Assembly (NCBI GenBank): GCA_907163225.1
Contig: OU015322.1
Location: 3,384,501-3,448,500, forward strand
Length of the DNA: 64,000 nt
Source: an uncultured Rhodocyclaceae bacterium
Lineage (GTDB): Bacteria; Pseudomonadota; Gammaproteobacteria; Burkholderiales; Rhodocyclaceae
Reading direction: 5' to 3'
Shown in pieces: positions 25,441 to 34,406 of the stretch (position 1 is its first letter; each line of letters starts with the position of its first letter). A model generated the notes under the pieces. That model made no database searches, was not told where the DNA came from, and saw nothing but the letters and a program-made list of their open reading frames with translations. A program made the translations under genes and the position numbers.

Positions 25441-25466
25441 GAAAAGGCCGTGTCACTGACACGGCC
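25441..25466 (-). terminator. Rho-independent terminator after phoH
   Basis: GGCCGTGTCA and TGACACGGCC form a perfect inverted repeat around a single base (in practice a seven-base loop closed by GGCCGTG/CACGGCC). On the minus strand it is followed by TTTTCGTTTC. It lies just after the stop of the PIN-PhoH gene and before the transglutaminase gene. Confidence 0.85.
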
Positions 25467-25484
25467 CATTAACCATTGAAGAGA

Positions 25485-26909
25485 TTATAACACTTCGGCG
25501 GCGTGGTCAGCCAGACGGGAGCGCTCCCCGCGTTGTAACGTGATGTGACCGGAATGCGGCCAGCCCTTGAAGCGATCGACTACATAAGTCAAGCCGGAAC
25601 TGCCTTCGGTCAGGTAGGGGGTGTCGATCTGGGCAATATTGCCTAGGCAGACTACCTTGGTGCCGGGGCCAGCGCGGGTGACCAGCGTTTTCATCTGCTT
25701 CGGCGTCAGATTTTGCGCCTCATCAATGATCAGGTATTTTTTCAGGAAAGTCCGACCGCGCATGAAATTCATCGACTTGACCTTGATTCGCGAACGGATG
25801 ATGTCATTGGTCGCTGCCTTGCCCCAGTCGCCACCGTAGGGGCCGCTGCTGCTTTCGTCGGTGTGGGTGAGCACGTCGAGGTTGTCTTCGAGCGCGCCCA
25901 TCCACGGGGCCATCTTTTCTTCTTCTGTGCCGGGCAGAAAGCCGATGTCTTCGCCGACCGGCACCGTGGCGCGAGTCATGATGATCTCGACGAAAAGCTT
26001 GCTTTCCAGCACCTGGGTCAGGCCGGCGGCCAGCGTCAGGAGCGTTTTGCCGGTACCGGCCTGGCCGAGCAGGGTGACGAAATCGATATCCGGATTCATC
26101 AGAAGGTTCATCGCGAAGTTCTGCTCGCGATTGCGCGCCATGATGCCCCACACCGCATTTTTCGGGTGTGTGTAATCGACCAAGGTTTCGAGAATCGCGG
26201 TCTTGCCGGCAGTTTCCTTCACGATGGCCGTCAAGCCGTCTTTTTCCAGCCAGACGCATTCATTGACCAGCATCTGCGTACAGAGCGGGCCGGTGACCTT
26301 GTAATAGGTCTTGGCATCCTTTTTCCAGGATTCCATGCCCTTGCCGTGCTTGTCCCAGAAGTTGTCGGGCAGGGCGCGGGTGCCGGTGTAGAGGATGTCG
26401 GTATCCTCCAGCACCTTGTCGTTGAAGTAGTCTTCGGCCAGCAGGTTGAGGGCGCGCGACTTGATGCGCATGTTGATGTCTTTCGACACCAGGATGACTG
26501 GGCGCTTGGGGTATTTCTTCTGGAGGTGGATGACGACCGAAAGAATCTGGTTGTCGACCTTGGAGGTTGGCAGGCCTTGCGGTAGATCGGCGTTGATCGC
26601 TTCAGTCTGCAGGAAGAGCCGGCCACTGGCCTGCTTGCTGGAGGGCGCGTAGAGCTCAATACCCTCGTCGATATCGCCATTATTGGCCAGCAGCTCGTCC
26701 AGCATGCGCGAGGTCTGGCGGGCATTGCGGGCAATTTCCGACATGCCCTTCTTGTGGTTGTCGAGCTCTTCCAGCGTCATGATGGGCAGGAAGACGTCGT
26801 GTTCTTCAAAGCGGAACAGGCAACTGGGGTCGTGCATCAGCACGTTGGTATCAAGGACGAAGATTTTGGTAACGGCGGGCTTCTTTGTGGCTGCGGGCTT
26901 GCGCGGCAT
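25485..26909 (-). CDS. PIN-PhoH fusion ATPase (PhoH2 type)
   Basis: This 474-residue protein joins an N-terminal PIN ribonuclease domain (residues 15-160; KIFVLDTNVLMHDPSCL with the metal Asp, IMTLEELDNHKKG, and NQILSVVIHL) to a C-terminal PhoH ATPase (residues 240-460; Walker A LLGQAGTGKTLLTLAAGL, Walker B YLIIDEAQNLTPKQMK, LGNIAQIDTPYL). PhoH2-type proteins are reported RNA helicases/ribonucleases, so a role in RNA processing or stress is likely. I chose ATG 26909 (MPRKPAATKKP); the frame stays open upstream but the extra 59 codons overlap the next gene's control region and look non-coding. A terminator follows. Confidence 0.9.
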   Translation of the reverse strand: MPRKPAATKKPAVTKIFVLDTNVLMHDPSCLFRFEEHDVFLPIMTLEELDNHKKGMSEIARNARQTSRMLDELLANNGDIDEGIELYAPSSKQASGRLFLQTEAINADLPQGLPTSKVDNQILSVVIHLQKKYPKRPVILVSKDINMRIKSRALNLLAEDYFNDKVLEDTDILYTGTRALPDNFWDKHGKGMESWKKDAKTYYKVTGPLCTQMLVNECVWLEKDGLTAIVKETAGKTAILETLVDYTHPKNAVWGIMARNREQNFAMNLLMNPDIDFVTLLGQAGTGKTLLTLAAGLTQVLESKLFVEIIMTRATVPVGEDIGFLPGTEEEKMAPWMGALEDNLDVLTHTDESSSGPYGGDWGKAATNDIIRSRIKVKSMNFMRGRTFLKKYLIIDEAQNLTPKQMKTLVTRAGPGTKVVCLGNIAQIDTPYLTEGSSGLTYVVDRFKGWPHSGHITLQRGERSRLADHAAEVL

Positions 26910-26952
26910 GGAGTGGGCCTTTGGTCTGGGTGGGTAAAGTGAAGAGGGTCGG

Positions 26953-27408
26953 TTAAAGGGTTTTGACGTAATCCAGTACTTCCTGGACGTGGCCGGGAAC
27001 TTTGACGCCGCGCCATTCGCGGCGAAGGACGCCTTCGCGGTCGATGATGAAGGTGCTCCGTTCAACGCCCCGCACCTGTTTCCCATACATGTTTTTCATT
27101 TTCATGACAGCGAACAGGTTGCAGATGGCTTCGTCGGTATCGGAACCCAATTCGAAGGGGAATTCCTGCTTGGCTTTGAAATTTTCGTGCGACTTCAGGC
27201 TATCGCGCGAAATGCCCAGGACGACTGCATTGGCTGCAGAAAACTGCTCGAAAAGGTCGCGGAAGTTTTGGCCCTGAGTTGTGCAGCCGGGCGTGCTGTC
27301 CTTTGGGTAGAAATATATGATCACGATTTTTCCAGCCTGAGCGGCCAGGTTGAACGTGGTGCTGCTGGTTGCAGGCAGCGAGAAGTCGGGGAATTTCGTG
27401 TCGAGCAT
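26953..27408 (-). CDS. bcp: Peroxiredoxin (BCP/PrxQ family) lacking the usual resolving Cys
   Basis: This 151-residue thiol peroxidase reduces hydroperoxides. The peroxidatic Cys42 sits in YFYPKDSTPGCTTQG. In many BCP proteins a resolving Cys lies five residues later; here that position is Gln47, so recycling must use Cys94 (AICNLF) or an external thiol. The remainder (VLGISRDSLKSHENFKAKQEFPFELGSD, RSTFIIDREGVLRREWRGV) is standard for the family. It starts at ATG 27408 and lies 43 bases upstream of the phoH gene on the same strand. Confidence 0.9.
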   Translation of the reverse strand: MLDTKFPDFSLPATSSTTFNLAAQAGKIVIIYFYPKDSTPGCTTQGQNFRDLFEQFSAANAVVLGISRDSLKSHENFKAKQEFPFELGSDTDEAICNLFAVMKMKNMYGKQVRGVERSTFIIDREGVLRREWRGVKVPGHVQEVLDYVKTL

Positions 27409-27503
27409 GGGGATGCCTCTGTGTTGTAAGCGTTTGAGTCATTGTGGGCAATTCCCGCCCGTCAGGTCAAGCGGCGTGGCGGGCATTTGCTAAACTGCGA
27501 GTC

Positions 27504-29675
27504 ATGCAAAAAATATGCGCCGGTTTCCTCGCTGTCATTGCCCTGTCCGGCTGCGGTCAGGCTTGGAATGATCCGTATCCGGCTGCGGATTTGGGGCGAA
27601 ATATTCTTTATTCGGCCTTTACCGAACGTCCCAAGCATCTCGATCCCGCTCAGTCGTACACCGAGGATGAAATTACCTTTACGGCGCAGATCTACGAGCC
27701 GCCACTGCAGTACCACTATCTGAAGCGGCCGTATCAGTTGATTCCGTCGACTGTCGAGCAGGTGCCGGTGCCGCGTTTCTACGATTCGGCGGGCCGCGAG
27801 TTGCCGAGCGATGCGCCGGTTGAGCGGATTGCCGAGAGCGTTTACGAGCTGAAATTGAAGCCGGGCATCCGCTTTCAGCCCCATCCGGCCTTTGCAGTTG
27901 ATTCCCTCGACCATAAAAGCAAAGGCTGGCCCCACGGTCAACCGGATATTTTGACCAAAAATGAAATTGCTGCCCGGCAGACGATTGCCGATTTTTCCCT
28001 GGTAGGAACCCGCGAACTGACCGCCGACGACTATATCTACCAGATCAAGCGGCTGGCCCACCCGCGCCTGCATTCGCCGATTTTCGGCATGATGGCGGAC
28101 AAGATTGTCGGGCTGAAAGAGCTTGGCGAAACGCTGCAAAAAGCAGCCAAGGACAAGCCAGCGAACGAATGGCTGGATCTCGATGCCTTCCCGCTCTCCG
28201 GAGTCGAGAAAGTCGATAGCCACACCTGGCGTGTTCGCATCAAGGGCAAGTATCCCCAATTTCTTTACTGGCTGGCGATGCCTTTCTTCGCCCCGGTACC
28301 GCGCGAAGCCGACCGCTTTTTCGCCCAGCCCGGCATGGCAGAGAAGAACTTGACGCTTGACTGGTGGCCGGTCGGTACCGGGCCCTACATGCTGAGCGAA
28401 AACGATCCGAATCGCCGCATGGTGCTGTCACGCAACCCGAATTTCCACGGCCAGGCTTACCCCTGCGAGGGCGAAGCGAGTGACCGCGAGGCTGGTTTGT
28501 TGGCCGATTGCGGCAAAGCCTTGCCGTTTATTGACCAGGCCATCTTCACCCGAGAAAAGGAGGCAATTCCGTACTGGAACAAATTCCTTCAGGGTTACTT
28601 CGATGCCTCGGGAATATCCTCGGACAGCTTCGACCAGGCTGTTCGTGTCAATGTCGGCGGCGACGTGGCGCTGACTGAAGAGATGCGCGACAAGGGTATC
28701 CGCCTGCTGACTTCGGTCAAGAGTTCGACCTTCTACATGGGTTTCAACATGCTGGATCCTGTCATTGGCGGGTTGTCTCCGCGGGCGACCAAGCTGCGCC
28801 AGGCGATCTCGATAGCCATCGATCAGGAAGAGTACATTTCCATTTTCCAGAACGGTCGAGGCATTGCCGCGCAGAGCCCGTTGCCACCAGGTATTTTTGG
28901 TTACGAACCGGGCGAGCCTGGCATCGACGCCACGGTCTACGACTGGTTTGATGGCAAGCCGAAACGCAAGTCGGTAGACGTGGCGAAAAAACTGGTTGCC
29001 GAAGCGGGATACCCGAATGGTCGCGACGAGAAAACCGGCGAGCCGCTGGTCGTCAATCTCGATACCACCAGCGGCGGCATGGGCGAAAAATCCCGCCTTG
29101 ACTGGCTGACTCGGCAATTTGCGAAGATCGACGTGCAACTCGTGGTTCGTTCGACGGATTTCAATCGCTTCCAGGACAAAATCCGCAAGGGCAACGTCCA
29201 GCTTTATTACCTGGGCTGGAATGCCGATTACCCCGACCCGGAAAATTTCTTCTTCCTGCTCGACGGCAACGAAGGCAAGGTAGCAAAAGGTGGTGAGAAT
29301 GCCTCGAACTACGCCAACCCTGAGTTCGATCGCCTGTTTGTGCGAATGAAGAATATGGACAACAGTCCGGAGCGCCTCGGTATCGTCCGCCAGATGAATC
29401 AGATCCTGCAGCACGATGCACCCTGGGTCTTCGGCCTGCACCCCAAGAGCTACACGCTCGGCCATCGCTGGCTGAAGAACCGCAAGCCGAACGATGTCGG
29501 CAACAATATTCTGAAATACCAGCGCATCGACACTGAAGATCGGGCCGCCGCCCGCCGGCAATGGAATGGCCCGGTTTTATGGCCGCTCGGGCTTGGCCTG
29601 CTGGCGCTGGTGCTCGCCATTGTGCCCGCTGTCATCGGGTATCGCCGGCGTGAGCGTCGGGCTGCGTTGAAGTGA
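27504..29675 (+). CDS. Extracellular solute-binding lipoprotein, family 5 (peptide/opine/nickel type), with C-terminal membrane helix
   Basis: This 723-residue protein has a lipoprotein signal (VIALSGC, Cys17) and a family-5 solute-binding domain: FTERPKHLDPAQSYTEDE near the start, IKRLAHPRLHSPIFG, VGTGPYMLSENDPNRRMVLSRNPNF, KLRQAISIAIDQEEYISIF and YYLGWNADYPDPENFFFLL. Members bind oligopeptides or similar ligands for ABC import. Unusually, it ends in a membrane helix (LGLGLLALVLAIVPAVIGY) followed by a basic tail, so it may be anchored at both ends. No permease or ATPase genes are adjacent. ATG 27504 is chosen for the signal peptide. The stop overlaps the next gene. Confidence 0.85.
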   Translation: MQKICAGFLAVIALSGCGQAWNDPYPAADLGRNILYSAFTERPKHLDPAQSYTEDEITFTAQIYEPPLQYHYLKRPYQLIPSTVEQVPVPRFYDSAGRELPSDAPVERIAESVYELKLKPGIRFQPHPAFAVDSLDHKSKGWPHGQPDILTKNEIAARQTIADFSLVGTRELTADDYIYQIKRLAHPRLHSPIFGMMADKIVGLKELGETLQKAAKDKPANEWLDLDAFPLSGVEKVDSHTWRVRIKGKYPQFLYWLAMPFFAPVPREADRFFAQPGMAEKNLTLDWWPVGTGPYMLSENDPNRRMVLSRNPNFHGQAYPCEGEASDREAGLLADCGKALPFIDQAIFTREKEAIPYWNKFLQGYFDASGISSDSFDQAVRVNVGGDVALTEEMRDKGIRLLTSVKSSTFYMGFNMLDPVIGGLSPRATKLRQAISIAIDQEEYISIFQNGRGIAAQSPLPPGIFGYEPGEPGIDATVYDWFDGKPKRKSVDVAKKLVAEAGYPNGRDEKTGEPLVVNLDTTSGGMGEKSRLDWLTRQFAKIDVQLVVRSTDFNRFQDKIRKGNVQLYYLGWNADYPDPENFFFLLDGNEGKVAKGGENASNYANPEFDRLFVRMKNMDNSPERLGIVRQMNQILQHDAPWVFGLHPKSYTLGHRWLKNRKPNDVGNNILKYQRIDTEDRAAARRQWNGPVLWPLGLGLLALVLAIVPAVIGYRRRERRAALK

Positions 29676-30844
29676 GATTGATCGAACGCCAGCAGGAACT
29701 GGATGCGTCGTTACTGGATTTTCGTGACCTGTGGCACCCGCAGCCCTTTCGGGAAAATCGACCGTCGTGGTGCGAGCGCTGGCCGGCTTTGCTGGATGAG
29801 CTTCTGAGCCTTCCGGAAGACGACGTCTCGCACCTGAACGACGACGTTGCGCAGGGACTGAGCCTATTGGCAAAACATATTCCGGCGGTCGCCAACATGG
29901 CTCCGTTGGCTTCCTTGCCGGCAAGAGCGAGTGTGGTATTGCCAAATCTTGCAACGAATTGGGCTTGGGAAATCCCCGGGCGAAAACAGCAGCAGATTGA
30001 GGCGTTTGCTAGTGCGGCAAGCCCAAGTGGCCAGCCAGTGCTTGACTGGTGTGGTGGCAAGGGGCATCTCGGGCGCCTGCTTGCCCAGGCTTGGGACGCG
30101 CCAGTTCATACGCTGGAGATCGATGTCGGCCTGTGTGAAGCAGGTGTGGGGCTGGCCCGGCGCGCCCGGGTGAACCAGAAATTTGTCGCTTCTGACGCGT
30201 TGACCGTAGCAGAGTGGCCACAGGCCGGGCAGCATGCCGTCGCGCTGCATGCGTGCGGTGAACTGCATCGGCGCCTGATCCGCGACGGTGCCGAGAAAGG
30301 TGTCGGTCGCTTTGACGTGGCACCTTGCTGTTACTACCGCGGCGTGGCCGATGTCTATCAGCCTTTGTCCAGCAATATGCGGCTCGCCCTGACGCGCGAC
30401 GATACGCGTCTGGCTGTCACGGAAACGGTAACCTCGGCACCGCGGGAAACCCGGCTGCGAGACAGGGGTATTGCCTGGAAACTGGGTTTTGATGCTTACC
30501 GCCGAGCAGTTTCCGGCGACGCCTACCGTTCATTCAAGCCCGTCCCTGATGCTTGGTTGCGTGCTGAGTTTTCTGATTTTTTGACGAAAATGGCTGACCG
30601 GGAAGGCTTGCCGCTTCCCTCTGAGAGCGCGGTTGCAACATTTGAGAGGGAAGGCTGGCTACGTCGCGACGAGGTGATGCGATTGTCCATCGTGCGCCAC
30701 GCCTTCCGCCGGGCCATCGAAGTCTGGCTGTCCCTGGATCTTTGTTGCTATCTGGCAGATCGCGGTTATGTGGTCGAACTTGGCAGTTTTTGCCAACGCC
30801 AATTGACCCCGCGCAACCTGCTTATCTCTGCCCGGCTTGCTTGA
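29672..30844 (+). CDS. SAM-dependent methyltransferase
   Basis: This 390-residue protein has a central class I methyltransferase fold with motif I VLDWCGGKGHLGRLLAQAW and the acidic residue in HTLEIDVGLCEAG. FVASDALTVAEW, the ALHACGEL strand and FDVAPCCYYRG follow. The HACGEL and PCCYY motifs resemble the Methyltransf_32 group, which includes small-molecule and RNA/protein enzymes, so the substrate cannot be named. The start is GTG 29672, overlapping the preceding stop by four bases. The 3' end overlaps the converging gph gene by 23 bases. Confidence 0.75.
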   Translation: MRLIERQQELDASLLDFRDLWHPQPFRENRPSWCERWPALLDELLSLPEDDVSHLNDDVAQGLSLLAKHIPAVANMAPLASLPARASVVLPNLATNWAWEIPGRKQQQIEAFASAASPSGQPVLDWCGGKGHLGRLLAQAWDAPVHTLEIDVGLCEAGVGLARRARVNQKFVASDALTVAEWPQAGQHAVALHACGELHRRLIRDGAEKGVGRFDVAPCCYYRGVADVYQPLSSNMRLALTRDDTRLAVTETVTSAPRETRLRDRGIAWKLGFDAYRRAVSGDAYRSFKPVPDAWLRAEFSDFLTKMADREGLPLPSESAVATFEREGWLRRDEVMRLSIVRHAFRRAIEVWLSLDLCCYLADRGYVVELGSFCQRQLTPRNLLISARLA

Positions 30845-31490
30845 CCAGATAGTCTGCCAGTTCGGCCGGGTGATCGATGATCAGGTCTGCACCCCAGGTA
30901 TGCAGGGGGCCGCTGTCGCCAAGATACCCGTAGGAAACGGCGACCGTTATGCAGCCAGCAGCATTGCCGGCCACGATGTCGCGCCGGTCATCGCCGACGT
31001 AGAGCGTACTTTCCGGCCTGCATTCGAGCAATCGGCAGGCATGCAAAATAGGTAGCGGCGACGGCTTGGCCTCGGCTACCGTGTCGCCGCTGACCACACA
31101 GTTTGTTCGTGGCGACAATTGCAGCAATTCGACCAGCGGATCGGTGAAGCGCATGCGCTTGTTGGTGACAATGCCCCAGCCCAAATCCATGGCCTCAAGC
31201 CTGTCGAGCAGTTCAGGAATACCATCGAAAAGACGCGTCTCAAGGCAAAGGCGCTGGATGTAGATGTCAAGAAAACGCTGCGCCAGATCGTCGTATTCAG
31301 AATGTGTCGCATCGATGCCGAAGCCTGCCTTCAGAAGTCCACGAACGCCTTGCGACGTGTAAGGCCGGAGTATTTCGAGTGTTTTCTGCGGTCGACCTTC
31401 CTGCTCCAGCAGAATATTGACGGCTCCACCCAGATCGGGCGCCGTATCGGCCAGCGTCCCGTCCAGGTCGAAAAGAACCGCTTTAATCAT
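30822..31490 (-). CDS. gph: Phosphoglycolate phosphatase (HAD family)
   Basis: This 222-residue HAD hydrolase removes phosphate from 2-phosphoglycolate, a product of DNA 3'-end repair. HAD motif I is [17 protein letters not shown] with nucleophile Asp8, motif II lies in WGIVTNKRM and motif III in [10 protein letters not shown], with the last acids in [16 protein letters not shown]. The cap domain sits between motifs I and II. It overlaps ubiG by eight bases on the same strand, a pairing seen across betaproteobacteria. The exact substrate is a family-level inference. Confidence 0.88.
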   Translation of the reverse strand: MIKAVLFDLDGTLADTAPDLGGAVNILLEQEGRPQKTLEILRPYTSQGVRGLLKAGFGIDATHSEYDDLAQRFLDIYIQRLCLETRLFDGIPELLDRLEAMDLGWGIVTNKRMRFTDPLVELLQLSPRTNCVVSGDTVAEAKPSPLPILHACRLLECRPESTLYVGDDRRDIVAGNAAGCITVAVSYGYLGDSGPLHTWGADLIIDHPAELADYLVKQAGQR

Positions 31491-32181
31491 GCCGGATGGC
31501 GCGCATCAGGTAATTGATGCTGGTGTCGCGCCCAAGTGCATAGACCTTGGTTACCGGGTTATAACTCATCCCGACAACCTCTTCGGGCTCAAGATTGGCC
31601 TGTTTTGCCCAGCGAGCCAGTTCAGATGGTTTGATGAACTTGGCGTAGTCATGCGTACCCTTGGGTAGCATGTTCAGTACATATTCGGCGCCGATAACCG
31701 CAAACAGGTAGGACTTCGGGTTGCGGTTAAGCGTGGACAGGAATACCTGGCCGCCCGGCTTGACCAATCGGGCACATGCAGCGATCACGCTAGAGGGATT
31801 GGGCACGTGTTCCAGCATTTCAAGACAGGTTACGGCATCGAACGCACCCGGCATTTCGTCGGCCAATTGCTCGACTGATACCTTGCGATAATCAACCTTC
31901 TGGCCGCTCTCCAGCAGATGCAACCTGGCCACGCCGAGTGGCTTCTCCGAAAGATCAATGCCGATCACATTGGCGCCACGTACTGCCATTCCTTCTGAAA
32001 GCAAACCGCCACCGCAGCCGACATCCAGAATTCGCTTGCCGGCGAGGCCGATGCTTTGATCTATCCAGTCCAGGCGCAGCGGGTTGATGTCGTGTAGCGG
32101 CTTGAATTCGCTGTTCGGATCCCACCAGTGGTGGGCAAGGTCACCAAATTTTTCAAGTTCGGCGGGGTCGGCGTTAAGCAT
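31483..32181 (-). CDS. ubiG: Ubiquinone biosynthesis O-methyltransferase
   Basis: This SAM-dependent enzyme performs both O-methylation steps of ubiquinone synthesis. I start it at ATG 32181 ([24 protein letters not shown], 232 residues), because this matches the conserved UbiG start; a TTG at 32199 adds only six residues. Motif I is [16 protein letters not shown], followed by [17 protein letters not shown] and [16 protein letters not shown]; the C-terminal segment has [14 protein letters not shown] and [17 protein letters not shown], all typical of UbiG. Confidence 0.94.
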   Translation of the reverse strand: MLNADPAELEKFGDLAHHWWDPNSEFKPLHDINPLRLDWIDQSIGLAGKRILDVGCGGGLLSEGMAVRGANVIGIDLSEKPLGVARLHLLESGQKVDYRKVSVEQLADEMPGAFDAVTCLEMLEHVPNPSSVIAACARLVKPGGQVFLSTLNRNPKSYLFAVIGAEYVLNMLPKGTHDYAKFIKPSELARWAKQANLEPEEVVGMSYNPVTKVYALGRDTSINYLMRAIRHD

Positions 32182-32214
32182 GGCTTGTTTTTCGAGCAAA
32201 TTTGATCAGAAAAG

Positions 32215-32240
32215 AAAAAAGCCCCGCTGAGCGGGGCTTT
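32215..32240 (-). terminator. Rho-independent terminator after the OmpA-family gene
   Basis: GCCCCGC and GCGGGGC form a seven-base stem with a TGA loop, extended by AAA/TTT; on the minus strand it runs into a T-tract (A-run on the plus strand at 32215-32220). It separates the OmpA-family gene from ubiG. Confidence 0.9.
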
Positions 32241-32258
32241 CATTGAAGCGTCGGCCGA

Positions 32259-32918
32259 TTACTTGGTGCCGATAACTTCGATATCAACGCGACGATCCGG
32301 CTGCAGGCAGTCGATCAGCGCCTTGGACTTCTTGTCGCCCTTGCACTTGTCGCCAGTAACCGGCTGCTTCTCGCCCTTGCCTTCGGTGTAAACACGGTTG
32401 GCTTCGATGCCCTTGGCCACCAGGTATTCCTTGACGGCGGCAGCGCGCTTCTCGGACAGCTTCTGGTTGTAGGCGTCACCACCGACGCGGTCGGTGTGGC
32501 CAACGGCCAGGATCACTTCCAGCTTGATGGCCTTGGCCTTGGAGACCAGCTCGTCGAGCTTGGCCTTGCCAGCCGGACGCAGAACAGCCTTGTTGAAGTC
32601 GAACAGGGCGTCAGCAGCGACGGTGATCTTCTCACCGGACGGCTTGACGCCGGCAGCTGCAGGCATGGCGGGCTTGGCGGCAGCCTTCGGCTCGCAGGTT
32701 TCTTTCGGCAGCAGATCCTTGTCGCACTCGCAACCAGCCTTGTCGGCGGCAGCAGCGGCCGGGGTCCAGTAGCCATCACGCCAGCACAGGCCGTAACCGG
32801 ACTTGGCGACGACGTCACGCTGGTCGATCAGGTAAACGCGCTCTTGCGCAACAGCGGTAAAACCGATACCGGCCAGCAGGGCCAGAACCAGAGATTTCTT
32901 GGCGATGTTCTTGATCAT
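32259..32918 (-). CDS. OmpA-family outer membrane/peptidoglycan-associated protein
   Basis: This 219-residue exported protein has a signal peptide ending FTAVA-QERVYL, a short N-terminal domain with several cysteines (GLCWRDGYW, AGCECDKDLL, ETCEP), an Ala/Pro linker, and a C-terminal OmpA-like peptidoglycan-binding domain from about residue 95 (ITVAADALFDFNKAVLRPAGKAKLDELV, GHTDRVGGDAYNQKLSEKRAAAVKEYL, PDRRVDIEV). The beta-barrel domain of true OmpA is absent; the short N-terminus resembles betaproteobacterial OmpA-like proteins encoded next to ubiG. It should sit in the periplasm and bind peptidoglycan. It has its own terminator. Confidence 0.9.
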   Translation of the reverse strand: MIKNIAKKSLVLALLAGIGFTAVAQERVYLIDQRDVVAKSGYGLCWRDGYWTPAAAAADKAGCECDKDLLPKETCEPKAAAKPAMPAAAGVKPSGEKITVAADALFDFNKAVLRPAGKAKLDELVSKAKAIKLEVILAVGHTDRVGGDAYNQKLSEKRAAAVKEYLVAKGIEANRVYTEGKGEKQPVTGDKCKGDKKSKALIDCLQPDRRVDIEVIGTK

Positions 32919-32967
32919 TGTTTTCCCTCGTTGAAGAAAATTTGGAAATCTTTAACCCGCACTTCGG

Positions 32968-34308
32968 CTAAATACAAGCCTGCCGGCGGACTTCCAAACT
33001 ATTTTGCCATAGTGCAACGGCCGATTCCAAGTGATTTTGGTCAATGCCGGGTAAAGTTTTGTGGTCTACGCAACACTTTCCCGCCACCCAGACATGGCTG
33101 ACGCATTCTCGTCCGGCGACATTGATTAGATGAGAGACTGGATCAAAGCACGGCCGCATTTCCATTGAGCCAAGGTCGACGGCGCATAGATCGGCCGATT
33201 TTCCTGGTGTGATGGAGCCTATTTCCTGGCCGAGGCCAAGTGCGTTGGCTGCGTTGAGCGTTGCCATGCGCAGTATTTCGTGGGCTGGCAGCGCGCTCGC
33301 GTCGCCTGTCAGCCCCTTTGCCAGCAGCGAGGCCAGGCGCATTTCACCGAACAGGTCGAGCCGGTTGTTGCTGGCGGCGCTATCGGTGCCCAATCCAACA
33401 TTGATGCCAAGTTGTCGCATCTGCGCCACAGGTGCGAAGCCGCTGGCTAACTTGAGGTTGGAGCTTGGGCAGTGGGCGACGTTGCTGCCGGTTTCGGCGA
33501 GCAGTTTCAGTTCATGCTCGTTAATTTGAACGGCGTGCACGCCAATGAAGTTGGGGCCAAGCTGGCCCAGTTCGCGCAGGCGATCGAGCGGTCGGCATTT
33601 GTATCGCCTCAGGCTTTCATCGATTTCGTGCCGTGTTTCGTGAATGTGGCAGTGCACTGGCAAGTTGAGTTGCTCCGAAAGCGTCAGGATCCTTTCGAAA
33701 GTGGCGTCGGAGACGGTGTAAGGGGCGTGTGGCGCCAGGCAGAAGCCGATTTGTGGGTTGTGCAGCCACTTTTCGCGGACGGTCAGCCCTTTGTTTAAAT
33801 AGTCGTCGGCATCGCTGGCGTAGGGTGTCGGAAATTCCAATGCGGTAATGCCCAGCATGGCGCGCATGCCATATTCGGAGGCTGCTGCAGCGGCTGCTTC
33901 CGGGAAAAAGTACATGTCGTTGAAGCAGGTGATCCCGCCCTTCAACATTTCGGCGCAGGCCAGGCGCGTGCCGTCGTAAACGAACTGGGCTGACATGTGG
34001 GCTGCTTCGGCGGGCCAGATGTGGTTTTGCAGCCAGTCCATCAGTGGCAAGTCGTCAGCCAGTCCGCGCATCAGGCTCATCGCTGCGTGGGTGTGGAGGT
34101 TGATCAGCCCGGGGATCAGGATGTGGTCGGCGAGGCTGACTTGCTTGTCCGGATTGAAGCGTGCGCGGGCTTCGCCGGTGGGCAGGACGGCCAGAATTCT
34201 GCCGTTGTCGATCGCGACGGCATGGTTATTGAGCACGATATCGGGGTCGACCGCAGCAATCCAGCGGGAGTCGATTAGCAGGTCGATATTCTGGGGAGTG
34301 GTTGTCAT
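32968..34308 (-). CDS. mtaD: TRZ/ATZ-family amidohydrolase (MTA/SAH deaminase type)
   Basis: This 446-residue metal-dependent deaminase carries the amidohydrolase signatures: the zinc pair His72/His74 in LINLHTHAAMSLMRGLADDLPLMDWL, His in APHAPYTVSD, HIHET, GVHAVQINEHE, and the catalytic Asp in GLGTDSAASNN. The LPLMDWLQNHIWPAE segment is typical of 5-methylthioadenosine/S-adenosylhomocysteine deaminases, which remove the 6-amino group from the purine. Next to ubiG in many betaproteobacteria, it may clear SAH made by the methyltransferase. It is divergent from gyrA. Confidence 0.88.
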   Translation of the reverse strand: MTTTPQNIDLLIDSRWIAAVDPDIVLNNHAVAIDNGRILAVLPTGEARARFNPDKQVSLADHILIPGLINLHTHAAMSLMRGLADDLPLMDWLQNHIWPAEAAHMSAQFVYDGTRLACAEMLKGGITCFNDMYFFPEAAAAAASEYGMRAMLGITALEFPTPYASDADDYLNKGLTVREKWLHNPQIGFCLAPHAPYTVSDATFERILTLSEQLNLPVHCHIHETRHEIDESLRRYKCRPLDRLRELGQLGPNFIGVHAVQINEHELKLLAETGSNVAHCPSSNLKLASGFAPVAQMRQLGINVGLGTDSAASNNRLDLFGEMRLASLLAKGLTGDASALPAHEILRMATLNAANALGLGQEIGSITPGKSADLCAVDLGSMEMRPCFDPVSHLINVAGRECVSHVWVAGKCCVDHKTLPGIDQNHLESAVALWQNSLEVRRQACI

Positions 34309-34406
34309 GAAAAACGGGGTCTGTACGGTGAGGGCAGCGTGTTAAAATAGCAAATTACGCTTGAATCAACTAATAAAGGCATCGCGCAAGCGGTGCGAAG
34401 TGAGAC

